A DNA stretch of 64,000 bases from Nonomuraea harbinensis. GTDB taxonomy: Bacteria > Actinomycetota > Actinomycetes > Streptosporangiales > Streptosporangiaceae. The stretch covers positions 1 to 64,000 of the forward strand of contig NZ_JAHKRN010000021.1 of the NCBI RefSeq assembly GCF_019396385.1, written 5' to 3'. This document shows positions 15,998-24,073 of this stretch, piece by piece. Numbering within the stretch: position 1 is the first letter of the stretch; the number at the start of each line of letters is the position of its first letter. Under the pieces are notes generated by a model. That model worked only from the letters and a program-made list of their open reading frames with translations, was not told the origin of the DNA and ran no database searches. A program made the position numbers and the translations under genes.

Positions 15998-17563
15998 ATG
16001 ATGCGCCGGCAGAGGCCCGATCTCCCGCTGCTGGCCGTCGCCGTCGGGTTGCTGCTGGCGGTGGTCCTGTGGGGGGCGGTCTTCACCGAGTCCCTCACCG
16101 TGGCCGGGGACGCCGCGCTCGGCTGGGTGGTGGGCAACTTCGGCTGGTTGTTCGTGGTGGCCGCCGACTTCTTCCTGATCCTGGCCGTGGTGCTCGCGCT
16201 CAGCCGGTACGGGCGGATCCGGCTCGGCAAGGATGACGACGTCCCGGAGTTCAGCAACCTGGCCTGGACGGCGATGATGTTCAGCTCCGGGATGGGCATC
16301 GGGCTGATGTTCTACGGCGTCGCCGAGCCGATCACGCACATGCTCAGCCCGCCGCCCGGCCTGGGCATCGAGGCGGGCTCGCCCCTGGCCGCGCGGACGG
16401 CGATGGAGTACTCCCTGTTCCACTGGGCCCTGCACCCGTGGGCCATCTACGCCGTCACCGGCATGGCGCTGGCCTACTCCACCTTCCGCATGGGGCGGGG
16501 CAACCGGTTCAGCGAGGCGTTCACCCCGCTGTTCGGCGGACGGTCCAGGCCGATGGTGGGGCGGGCGCTGGATCTGCTGGCGATCCTGGCCACGGCCTTC
16601 GGCACCGCGACCAGCCTGGGCCTGGGGGCGCTCCAGGTGGAGTACGGCCTGAACGAGCTGTTCGGGGTCAGCGGGCGGCGGCTGGAGGTGGGCGTCATCG
16701 TCGTGCTGACAGGCGCGTTCGTCCTCTCGGCGTTCACCGGGGTGCACCGCGGCGTACGCGTGCTCAGCACGGTCAACGTCTACCTGGTGGCCGTGCTGGC
16801 GGTGTTCATCTTCCTGTTCGGCCCGACAGTGGCGATACTCAACCTGATCCCCGCCTCGCTCGGCGGCTACCTGAACGACCTGCTCGCGATGTCGTCCCGT
16901 ACGGGCGCGTTCGTCGACAAGGCCTGGCTCGGCACCTGGACTCTCTTCTACTGGGCGTGGTGGATGTCCTGGGCGCCGTTCGTGGGCGCCTTCATCGCCC
17001 GGATCTCACGGGGCCGCACCATCCGCGAGTTCGTCATCGGCGTGCTGCTCGTCCCGTCCGGCGCCAGCCTGCTGTGGTTCTCGATCAGCGGCGGCAGCGC
17101 CGTCTGGATGCAACTGTCGGGTACGGCGGACTTCACGGCGGAGATCGCGCAAGGCGCCGAGGCGGCGTTGTTCGCCCTCCTCGACCAGCTGCCGCTCGCC
17201 CTGCTCTCCACCGTGCTCGTGGTGTTGCTCGTCGGGCTCTACTTCGTGACCAGCGCGGACTCGGCCTCTCTGGTGCTCGGGTCGCTCTCCTCCCGGGGCT
17301 CGCTCGATCCCTCCCGGCTCCTGGTGGTGATGTGGGGCGTGCTGGTCGGGGTGGTCGCGCTGGCGCTGCTGCTGGCCGGGGGCCTGACGGCGCTGCAGCA
17401 GGCGACGATCGTGGTCGCGCTGCCGTTCATGATCGTCATGCTCCTGCTCTGCCTGGCGCTGGTGAAGGAGTTGCGCGAGGACCCCGGCGCGGGGCCGCTG
17501 CCGCGCCGCGCCCCGCGCGGCCTGCCGGGCGCGTTCCGCCGGGTCGGCGGCGAGGACGAGTGA
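15998..17563 (+). CDS. BCCT family betaine/carnitine/choline transporter
   Basis: About 521 residues with the full BCCT pattern of 12 helices. The glycine-rich SSGMGIGLMFYGVAEP (TM3) and the Trp-rich TLFYWAWWMSWAPFVGAFIA (TM8) motifs are both present. Such carriers take up quaternary ammonium compounds, usually for osmoprotection, using Na+ or H+. GGAGG at 15992-15996 precedes ATG 15998 and ATG 16001; the spacing favours either over the upstream in-frame ATG at 15950. It is divergent from the IMPase-like gene. Confidence 0.93.
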   Translation: MMRRQRPDLPLLAVAVGLLLAVVLWGAVFTESLTVAGDAALGWVVGNFGWLFVVAADFFLILAVVLALSRYGRIRLGKDDDVPEFSNLAWTAMMFSSGMGIGLMFYGVAEPITHMLSPPPGLGIEAGSPLAARTAMEYSLFHWALHPWAIYAVTGMALAYSTFRMGRGNRFSEAFTPLFGGRSRPMVGRALDLLAILATAFGTATSLGLGALQVEYGLNELFGVSGRRLEVGVIVVLTGAFVLSAFTGVHRGVRVLSTVNVYLVAVLAVFIFLFGPTVAILNLIPASLGGYLNDLLAMSSRTGAFVDKAWLGTWTLFYWAWWMSWAPFVGAFIARISRGRTIREFVIGVLLVPSGASLLWFSISGGSAVWMQLSGTADFTAEIAQGAEAALFALLDQLPLALLSTVLVVLLVGLYFVTSADSASLVLGSLSSRGSLDPSRLLVVMWGVLVGVVALALLLAGGLTALQQATIVVALPFMIVMLLLCLALVKELREDPGAGPLPRRAPRGLPGAFRRVGGEDE

Positions 17564-17568
17564 ACGGG

Positions 17569-17795
17569 TCAGTCCTGGTGGAGCCGGAGCAGCCGGGCGG
17601 CGTCGTCCTTCATGACCAGTGACCTCACCTCGTCGTTGATCTCCAGCTCGGCGAAGTCGGCCGGCCACCGGTCCGGCGTGATCAGGTTGTGGTCGGAGCT
17701 CAACAGCGAGTTCGCCTGCCGGACGAGCTGCGGCACGCTGGGGTGGGAACGTGAAGCCCCGCACACCGTACTCCTCGACCAGGCGGCGACCACGG
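17569..17795 (-). pseudogene. Amidohydrolase remnant
   Basis: The frame ending at 17569 gives SSDHNLITPDRWPADFAELE and RSLVMKDDAARLLRLHQD, the C-terminus of a TIM-barrel amidohydrolase (amidohydro_2). A few bases upstream, in another frame, LVEEYGVRGFTFPP matches the middle of the same family (usually ..EYGVRGFKFHP). The N-terminal metal ligands and about 60-80 central residues are gone. A short, deletion-ridden remnant, convergent with the BCCT gene. Confidence 0.65.
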
Positions 17796-17863
17796 TGTGC
17801 GGCTGCGCGGGATCCGTGACGTCGTACTGTGGAAGCGGCTGCCCAGGGAGGAGGTCGACGCGG

Positions 17864-18562
17864 ATGGGTCTGGAGGTCGAGAGCCGGCCGTCCGATTCGC
17901 CGTACATCGAGCGGGTGTGGCGGAGCAGCAGCGGCGACGGGCTCGAACGGATGACGTCGGTGGCCACGGCCCATGGGGAGCTGGTCCTCTGGGAGGAACG
18001 CGGCCGGGTCAGCGTCTCGGTCCGGGGGCCGGAGACGCGGGCGAGCCGGGCTCCGGTGCCCGAGGACGCCACGTTCTTCGGGATCGTCTTCTCCGCCGGC
18101 ACGTTGATGCCGCACCTGCCCTTCCACCGGCTCGTCGACCTCGATGTGGAGATCCCCGAGGTGACGCGCAGGTCGTTCTGGCTGAAGGGGTCCGCCTGGC
18201 ATCTCCCCGGTTACGACAACGCGGAGTCGTTCGTACGGCGGATGGTCCGTGAGGGCGTGCTGGAGCGCGACCCGATCGTCGCCGAGGTGCTCCGCGGCGC
18301 GTCGCCGGACCTGTCCGAGCGCACGATCCAGCGGCGGTTCGTGGCGGCCACCGGGCTCACCCGCGGCGCCATCCGGCAGATCGACCGGGCCAGGCGGGCG
18401 GCCGTCCTGATCCAGGAGGAGGTGCCGATCCCCGACGTGATCGACCGGCTCGGATACTTCGACCAGCCGCACCTGGTGCGGTCGCTCTCGCGCTACATCG
18501 GGCGGACCGCCACGCGGCTGAGCGACCCGTCGGAGCCGCTGTCGCTTCTGTACAAGACCTGA
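17864..18562 (+). CDS. AraC family transcriptional regulator
   Basis: From ATG 17864 (GGGAGGAGG ribosome site) a 232-residue protein. The N-terminal half (residues 1-130) is a sensory domain resembling the DUF6597/AraC-effector type; the C-terminal HTH_18 is clear: LSERTIQRRFVAATGLTRGA, IPDVIDRLGYFDQPHLVRSL. The longer frame upstream of 17864 lies over the amidohydrolase relic. It precedes a DHFR-like reductase gene by 55 nt and may control it. Confidence 0.88.
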   Translation: MGLEVESRPSDSPYIERVWRSSSGDGLERMTSVATAHGELVLWEERGRVSVSVRGPETRASRAPVPEDATFFGIVFSAGTLMPHLPFHRLVDLDVEIPEVTRRSFWLKGSAWHLPGYDNAESFVRRMVREGVLERDPIVAEVLRGASPDLSERTIQRRFVAATGLTRGAIRQIDRARRAAVLIQEEVPIPDVIDRLGYFDQPHLVRSLSRYIGRTATRLSDPSEPLSLLYKT

Positions 18563-18617
18563 GCGTCCCTTCGCGCCTAGTCTCCACTGTCGATCCGAAC
18601 GACAGAGGAGCAGAGTC

Positions 18618-19163
18618 ATGGCGAAGATCATTTCCAACTTCTTCATCTCGCTGGACGGCGTGGTGGAGTCGCCGGACCAGTGGCACTTCCCGTACTGGAA
18701 CGACGAGATGGGCGCCGTGGTCCAGGCGGGCCTGCAGAGCCAGGCGGCGATGCTGATGGGCCGCAAGCTGTACGAGGAGTCGTCGGCCTACTGGACCACG
18801 ACCGACCAGGACCAGGAGATCGCCGCGCTTTTCAACGCCGCCCCCAAGTACGTCGTGTCGAGCACCCTGGAGAAGGCCGACTGGAACAACACCACGGTCA
18901 TCGGCGGCGACGTCGCGGCCGGGCTTCGCGAACTCAAGGAGCGGCTCGACGGCGACATCCAGATGTCCGGCTCCGCGACGACCGTGCGGTGGCTTCTCGC
19001 GAACGGGCTGCTCGACGAGTTGAAGCTGCTCGTCCACCCGATCGTCGTCGGCCGCGGCCAGCGGCTGTTCGAGGACACCCCGACCCACCCGCTCAAGCTG
19101 GTCGAGTCCCAGACGTTCCAGACCGGGGTCCTCGACCTGACCTACGTCCCGGACACCGACTGA
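18618..19163 (+). CDS. Dihydrofolate reductase family protein (RibD C-terminal type)
   Basis: A 181-residue RibD_C/DHFR-fold protein: IISNFFISLDGVVESPDQWH at the N-terminus, MLMGRKLYEE (cofactor loop), VIGGDVAAGLRELKE, MSGSATTVRWLLANGLLDEL and VVGRGQRLFED. Proteins of this group are NADPH-dependent reductases of mostly unknown substrate. ATG 18618 is preceded by AGAGGAG. It follows the AraC gene on the same strand. Confidence 0.92.
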   Translation: MAKIISNFFISLDGVVESPDQWHFPYWNDEMGAVVQAGLQSQAAMLMGRKLYEESSAYWTTTDQDQEIAALFNAAPKYVVSSTLEKADWNNTTVIGGDVAAGLRELKERLDGDIQMSGSATTVRWLLANGLLDELKLLVHPIVVGRGQRLFEDTPTHPLKLVESQTFQTGVLDLTYVPDTD

Positions 19164-19242
19164 CGTCGTCGCCGTTTCTGTCGCCCAGGTGCTCTAGTCT
19201 CCAGCCATTGATCAAGCCCGGCGAGCCTGGAGAAGCACGGAC

Positions 19243-19802
19243 ATGAAGGCCGGCCAGACGGCGAAGAAGATTGGCGAGAAGACCCGCGAGGGCTACGCGC
19301 CCGCCGTGCGCGGGGTGCGGCAGCGCCGGGCCGTGACCCGCCGCGCCATCGCCAGCACCCGCTCGACCGCCCGGCAGGCGCCGGTCCTGTGGCGCTTCGA
19401 CAGCGGCGCGCCCGCGTTCGGCATCTTCGTGGACGGCGAGCGCTGCTGGGTCGGCAACCAGCGAGGCGACGTCTGCACCGTCACCCACTCCGGCACCGTG
19501 ACCGGCCGCTTCCGGCTGCCCGACGGCGTCAAGTGCATCGTGGCCGACGACTTCTGGATCTACGCAGGCACGGCCCGCCGCACCGTGCACCGCCTGGCCA
19601 AGGGCGACGGCGTGGTGGTGGAGTGCGTCAGGGACGGCGAGCGGCTCCGGGTCCGCGTGGTCAGCCCCGGCTACGAGTCGGGGAACGTACAGTTCCCGAA
19701 GGACATCCGCGAAGCGGGCGCCCGCTACCTGGTCGACGGCGTGCGCTCGCCGGCCGCGGCGGTTTTTACCGCGCGTACGGCGAGATCAGGCCACTGCTCT
19801 GA
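19243..19802 (+). pseudogene. PQQ-like beta-propeller protein with internal deletions
   Basis: It begins MKAGQTAKKIGEKTREGYAP and RFDSGAPAFGIFVDGERCWV, the N-terminus of a ~500-residue actinobacterial beta-propeller protein. After ADDFWIYAG the text jumps to TARRTVHRLAKGDGV and then VVECVRDGERLRVRVVSPGY, which belong far apart in intact members, so several blades are missing. Near the 3' end the frame shifts: the natural ending GGFYRAYGEIRPLL lies in another frame and stops at 19802. A strongly shortened pseudogene, although its first frame stays open to 19839. Confidence 0.7.
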
Positions 19803-19831
19803 CCCGATCCGCCCCCCGAAAGGACGAGACA

Positions 19832-20008
19832 GTGACTGAACCAGAACAGGACCGGTACCGATCCGTCGCCATGATCGGCCTGGTGACTTCGGTGACCCTG
19901 AGTTGCCTGGTGGGCTGGGCGGAACTGCCCGCCGTCATCGTCCTCTTCCTGGCCGTTCCCGGGCTCCTGTGCGTCGTCTACCTGCTCTGGGCCATCCTGC
20001 GGGAGTGA
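19832..20008 (+). CDS. Small two-helix membrane protein
   Basis: A 58-residue protein from GTG 19832 with AAAGGA upstream at good spacing. It carries two hydrophobic helices (SVAMIGLVTSVTLSCLVGW and AVIVLFLAVPGLLCVVYLLW) and a charged N-terminus. Function unknown. Missed by size cut-offs but supported by its ribosome site and composition. Confidence 0.6.
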   Translation: MTEPEQDRYRSVAMIGLVTSVTLSCLVGWAELPAVIVLFLAVPGLLCVVYLLWAILRE

Positions 20009-20039
20009 GACCGCTCTTGACAGTTGGCCGAATGATGCA

Positions 20040-20053
20040 TGCAATATATTGCA
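20040..20053. promoter_or_regulatory. Perfect palindrome in the ACC deaminase promoter
   Basis: TGCAATATATTGCA is a perfect 14-bp palindrome in A+T-rich sequence, 25 nt before the GTG start of the deaminase gene and 17 nt after a TTGACA (20017-20022). It overlaps where a -10 element would be. The half-site form suits a GntR- or Lrp/AsnC-type repressor; no such gene is next to it. Confidence 0.55.
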
Positions 20054-20078
20054 CATCGCCAACCCGAGGAGCTGCGGC

Positions 20079-21083
20079 GTGTCCATCGACGACTTCGAGC
20101 GCTACCCCCTGACCTTCGGCCCCAGCCCCGTCCACCCGCTGGAGCGGCTCAGCGACCAGCTGGGCGGGGCGCGGATCTGGGCCAAGCGCGAAGACTGCAA
20201 CAGCGGCCTGGCCTTCGGCGGCAACAAGACCCGCAAGCTGGAGTACCTGATCCCCGACGCGCTCCGGCAGGGCGCCGACACGCTGGTGACCATCGGCGGC
20301 GTGCAGTCCAACCACACCAGGCAGGTCGCGGCGGTGGCGGCCAAGCTCGGGCTGAAGGCCGTCCTCGTACAGGAGAGCTGGGTCGACTGGCCCGACGCGG
20401 TCAACGACAAGGTGGGCAACATCCTGCTGTCGAGGATCATGGGCGCGCAGGTCCGGCTCGTGGAGGCCGAGTTCGGCATCGGCTACAAGGACAGCTGGAC
20501 CGACGCCATCGAAGGCGTCCGATCCTCGGGCGGGACCCCGTACGCCATCCCGGCGGGCGCCTCCGACCACCCGCTCGGCGGGCTCGGCTTCGCCAACTGG
20601 GCGTACGAGGTACGTCAGCAGGAGCGCGAGCTGGGCGTCTTCTTCGACACCATCGTGGTGTGCAGCGTGACCGGCAGCACCCAGGCCGGGATGATCGCCG
20701 GTTTCGCCGGCCAGGACCGCCCGCGCCGCGTCCTGGGCATCGACGCCTCCGCCAAGCCCGCCGAGACGCGGGCCCAGGTGGAGAAGATCGCCCGCGCCAC
20801 CGCCGAGCTGATCGGCCTGGGCCGCGACCTGCGCGACGACGAGATCACGCTGCTGCAGGGATGGGCGGGCGACCTCTACGGCGTTCCCGTACGGTCTACG
20901 ACCGACGCCATCCGGCTCACCGGGAGCCTGGAAGGGGTGATCCTCGACCCCGTCTACGAGGGCAAGTCCATGGCCGGGCTCATCGACCTCGTACGGAACG
21001 GCGACATCCCCAAGGATTCCAACGTCCTGTTCGCCCACCTCGGCGGCCAGCCCGCACTCAACGCCTACAGTGGAGCCTTTTGA
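20079..21083 (+). CDS. acdS: 1-aminocyclopropane-1-carboxylate deaminase
   Basis: A 334-residue PLP enzyme of the tryptophan-synthase-beta fold that splits ACC, the ethylene precursor of plants, into 2-oxobutyrate and ammonia. Seen: PLTFGPSPVHPLERL, the PLP lysine in GGNKTRKLEYL, GGVQSNHTRQVAAVAAKLG, VVCSVTGSTQAGMIAGF. The DPVYEGKSMAGLIDLVR and HLGGQPALNAY segments carry the Glu and Leu that separate true ACC deaminases from D-cysteine desulfhydrases (E295/L322 in the Pseudomonas enzyme). GTG 20079 has GAGGAG at good spacing; an ATG 30 nt upstream has none. It suggests plant association. Confidence 0.92.
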   Translation: MSIDDFERYPLTFGPSPVHPLERLSDQLGGARIWAKREDCNSGLAFGGNKTRKLEYLIPDALRQGADTLVTIGGVQSNHTRQVAAVAAKLGLKAVLVQESWVDWPDAVNDKVGNILLSRIMGAQVRLVEAEFGIGYKDSWTDAIEGVRSSGGTPYAIPAGASDHPLGGLGFANWAYEVRQQERELGVFFDTIVVCSVTGSTQAGMIAGFAGQDRPRRVLGIDASAKPAETRAQVEKIARATAELIGLGRDLRDDEITLLQGWAGDLYGVPVRSTTDAIRLTGSLEGVILDPVYEGKSMAGLIDLVRNGDIPKDSNVLFAHLGGQPALNAYSGAF

Positions 21084-21084
21084 C

Positions 21085-21912
21085 TCACGCGAGCGCCGCG
21101 CGGATCTGTCCGAGCCACTCCATGCCCAGCCGGCGTCCGTCGGGGAGCTGGTCGCCCCGATCCCAGCGCCAGGTTGTGATCATCGCCAGCATGAGGATCC
21201 GGCACTCGCGCAGCAAGTCCTGGTCGACACCCGGGTAGTGCTCGCCGACCTCTTCGGGCGCATGGGCGAGGTCGAACTCGACAGGTCCGCGGCAGCACGT
21301 CTCGAGGTCGACGAACAGCAGGCCGCTCCTCGTGGTGAGCACGTTGCCCGGGTGCGGCTCGCCGTGCAGCAGCTGCTCGGCGCCGCCGCGTTCGCCGATC
21401 GCCCGTTTCAGGCTGCTCAGCGTGCCGGCGAGCAGCTCCCGGTCGGCGTCGGCGAGCGCCGGAGTACGGTCGCGGCTCGCCACGAGTCGCTGAGCCTGCT
21501 CGACCCGGTCCGTGAAGTGCGGCGCCGGGACGTCGAGCTTGCGCATGCCGGCATGCAGCCGCCCGAGCGCGTCGGCGTAGTCGGCCGGTGGGATCTCCCG
21601 GCGTGACACAGGTTCGTGGTAGGTCCACAGCGTGACCATCAAACCGTCACGCTCATGGACGCGTGGCTCCACCCGGGGGTCGAGCGCGGCCACCGGGCAC
21701 CCTGCGTCGACGAGCCGTTGCGCGAGCTCGACCTCGAACCGCGCGACCGGCTGCGCCACGGGCGCCACCCGGGCCACGACGTCACAGGGCAGCAGACGCA
21801 GGGTGAGCGCGTTCGAGTCGTGCAGAACGATCGCGTCGTCCGCCGTCAGGCCGAGTGACGAGGCGACCGACGTGGCCGCGGCCACCGCACGCGTGGCATC
21901 TGCTGTCTGCAT
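21085..21912 (-). CDS. Aminoglycoside phosphotransferase-like kinase
   Basis: From ATG 21912 a 275-residue protein of the APH/choline-kinase fold. The catalytic loop reads LLHGEPHPGNVL (HGD-x-H-x-x-N with Glu for Asp) and the metal loop LLFVDLETCCRGP (DxE). The Asp-to-Glu change in the Brenner motif is seen in some phosphotransferase relatives but may lower activity. The N-terminal lobe is short. Substrate could be an antibiotic, a sugar or an amino alcohol; nothing nearby decides. Its stop lies 1 nt from that of acdS (convergent). Confidence 0.82.
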   Translation of the reverse strand: MQTADATRAVAAATSVASSLGLTADDAIVLHDSNALTLRLLPCDVVARVAPVAQPVARFEVELAQRLVDAGCPVAALDPRVEPRVHERDGLMVTLWTYHEPVSRREIPPADYADALGRLHAGMRKLDVPAPHFTDRVEQAQRLVASRDRTPALADADRELLAGTLSSLKRAIGERGGAEQLLHGEPHPGNVLTTRSGLLFVDLETCCRGPVEFDLAHAPEEVGEHYPGVDQDLLRECRILMLAMITTWRWDRGDQLPDGRRLGMEWLGQIRAALA

Positions 21913-22020
21913 CGTCGCGAGCCATCCTCCCCAAGCGGTGCAACCCGGGCACCCTACCAACGGCCCCCGACGCGGAAAAAGCGGTTTAGCGGCTGCCCAG
22001 GGTGGCGTCGGTACGGGAGA

Positions 22021-22791
22021 TCACCTGGGGCTTGCCGGTGACCTTCGGAGAGGCATCCAGGTGGGCTGGGGGCCGGTGGTCAGGAAGTCCTCGACCACTC
22101 TGGTGCACCAGTCGGGCTTCTCCTGGAGGAGGGTGTGGGACGTGCCGGGGACGACGGTCAGATATCCGTCGGGCAGGCTCCGGTACAGCTCCACGGTGTG
22201 CTCCAGCGTCACGATGTCGTCGTCGGCGGCCATGACCAGCGCCGGACAGGTCACGGCACCGAGATCAGCCGGCTTCAGCCCGCGTTCCTCGGCCACCGCC
22301 CGCACGATCTTGGCCACCACCACCGGGAGATGGCCGGCGCCGTCAGGGGACACCTCCGCGTACGCCTCCACCAGGGGCGGAGGCAGCGGCCCCTCACCGG
22401 AGGGCCGCACGATCATGCCCTCCATGTCGAAGGCGCCACTGATCAGGACAAGCCGGTCGACGAGGTCGGGGCGGCGCACGGCCACCCACAGCGCCACGGT
22501 CGCACCGGCGCTGTAGCCGACGAGCCGCACCGGCCCGCCGACGACCTCGTCCAGAAACGCGATGGTGTCCTGCGCCATCAACTCGACCGTGATCGGCCCC
22601 GGCACGTCGGCCGTGTGACCGTGGCCGCGGCGTTCGGGCAGCAGCACCCGGAAACGGCCGGCCAGCGCGCCGAGGTTGCCGTGGAAGTCCCTGCTGTCGG
22701 AGAAACCGCCGTGCAGCAGCACCAGCGGCTCCCCTTCGCCGCGCTCGTCGTACCAGGTGCGCACGCCGTTCACGTCCACATAGCCCGCCAT
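22021..22791 (-). CDS. Alpha/beta hydrolase
   Basis: A 256-residue hydrolase: oxyanion-loop PLVLLHGGFSDSRDF, nucleophile elbow VGYSAGATVALW (Ser in G-Y-S-A-G at about 93), acid in MAADDDIVTLEHT and the histidine in GTSHTLLQEKPD. Complete triad, so a functional esterase, lactonase or similar is likely; substrate unknown. The neighbouring ECF sigma gene is on the same strand, 57 nt away and with its own ribosome site. Confidence 0.9.
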   Translation of the reverse strand: MAGYVDVNGVRTWYDERGEGEPLVLLHGGFSDSRDFHGNLGALAGRFRVLLPERRGHGHTADVPGPITVELMAQDTIAFLDEVVGGPVRLVGYSAGATVALWVAVRRPDLVDRLVLISGAFDMEGMIVRPSGEGPLPPPLVEAYAEVSPDGAGHLPVVVAKIVRAVAEERGLKPADLGAVTCPALVMAADDDIVTLEHTVELYRSLPDGYLTVVPGTSHTLLQEKPDWCTRVVEDFLTTGPQPTWMPLRRSPASPR

Positions 22792-22873
22792 CGGGTCGTC
22801 CCTTCGTCGCCGCCCCGGTGACCGTCACCGGGGTACACAGGTCATACGGCGCGGAGGGCGGAAACTCATCGCC

Positions 22874-23848
22874 TCAGGACACGGTTTCCAGCACACCGGG
22901 CAGGCCGAACAGCGGGAACAGCCGGTCGGCGTCGAGGTGGGTCGTCACCTCCGTGATCAGCCCGCCGGACAGGGTGAGGGTCACCAGCGCGAACCGCTCA
23001 AGCCTGCCGTCAGGTCCCGGCAGATACTGGGCGAACGCGGGCGAGCCGTTGGCCGCGGTCGGCACGAGGCGTGCGCCCGCGCAGGGATGCCCGGCGGCGA
23101 GCAGCGTCCGGCGGATCTCCGCCCGCCCGCGCAGCCACCACCGGAACGGCGGCATCGACATGACGACGTCCTCGTGCAGCAGCGCCACCATGGCCTCGAC
23201 GTCGTACCGCTCGAAGGCGTCGCAGTAACGGGCGAGAAGCCGCCGCTGCGCCTGGTCGAGCGGAGGGTGGGGCTCGTCGGGGCTCACGGAGGCGGCCCGC
23301 AGCTTCGACCGGGCGCGTTGCAGCGCGCTGGTGACGGACGCGACGGAGGTGTCGAGCAGCCGGGCGACCTCGTCAGCTCTGCAGCACAGCACGTCGCGCA
23401 GGATCAGCACCGCCCGCTGCCGGGGCGGCAGTTGCTGCAGCGCGGCGACGAACGCCAGCCGGATCGTGTCACGCCGCGCGGCCAGCTCCGCCGGATCGCC
23501 GCCGGCCGGCAGCACGCGGCCGTCGGGGACCGGCTCGACGAACGCGCTGTGGGGGAGCGGCTCACCGAGGTCGGGCCCGGCCTGCGCGGACGGGCCGAGG
23601 TCGATCGCCCGGGCCCGGCGCCGCGCGCCCCGCAGCAGGTCGAGACAGACGTTGGTGGCGATGGCGTAGAGCCACGACCGCATCGGCGCCCGGCTCTCGT
23701 CGAACCGGTCGAGACTCCGCCAGGCGCGCACCAGGGTCTCCTGCACCGCGTCCTCCGCCTCGAACGGCGACCCGAGCATCCGGTAGCAGTAACCCGTCAG
23801 GGCGATCCGGTGCTGCTCCAGCAGATCCGATGCTTCTGGCTCACCCAT
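22874..23848 (-). CDS. ECF sigma factor with C-terminal SnoaL-like domain
   Basis: From ATG 23848, 324 residues. Region 2 (LTGYCYRMLGSPFEAEDAVQ, LVRAWRSLDRFDE, WLYAIATNVCLDLLRG) and region 4 (LQQLPPRQRAVLILRDVLC, ADEVARLLDTSVASVTSALQ) flank a linker; the last ~115 residues (LARYCDAFERYDVEAMVALL onward) form an NTF2/SnoaL fold. This is the SigG/SigJ type, in which the extra domain, not a separate anti-sigma, tunes activity. No anti-sigma gene is adjacent, in keeping with that. Confidence 0.9.
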   Translation of the reverse strand: MGEPEASDLLEQHRIALTGYCYRMLGSPFEAEDAVQETLVRAWRSLDRFDESRAPMRSWLYAIATNVCLDLLRGARRRARAIDLGPSAQAGPDLGEPLPHSAFVEPVPDGRVLPAGGDPAELAARRDTIRLAFVAALQQLPPRQRAVLILRDVLCCRADEVARLLDTSVASVTSALQRARSKLRAASVSPDEPHPPLDQAQRRLLARYCDAFERYDVEAMVALLHEDVVMSMPPFRWWLRGRAEIRRTLLAAGHPCAGARLVPTAANGSPAFAQYLPGPDGRLERFALVTLTLSGGLITEVTTHLDADRLFPLFGLPGVLETVS

Positions 23849-24073
23849 GCCCGCGAGGCTACCGCCGCCCTCCGACAACTCCGCGAGGCCGCTTCCCTCT
23901 CAACCGCCGCCACTGCGGCGGCTTGACCTCGCGCGCCTCGCCGGCCCTGCCGGTCGGTGTCGTACCGCCATCGCCACCCGTGGTCGCGTACGAGCATCTC
24001 GCCGAGACAGGCGCCCGCGCCCATGATCACGCTGTGGGTGCGGCCGGCAAGGCTCCCACACGCGTACGACGAT
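23849..24073. other. Intergenic, nothing recognised
   Basis: Only antisense or shadow frames; no clear hairpin. Confidence 0.4.

Noticed and set aside
15898..16299. N-terminal extension of the inositol-phosphatase-like gene
   Set aside because: The open frame extends over the BCCT promoter and start, but homology and composition begin only at GTG 15897.
8691..20008. A secondary-metabolite gene cluster
   Set aside because: Methyltransferases, regulators and a transporter are present, but there is no PKS, NRPS, terpene synthase or RiPP core, and the genes do not form an operon.
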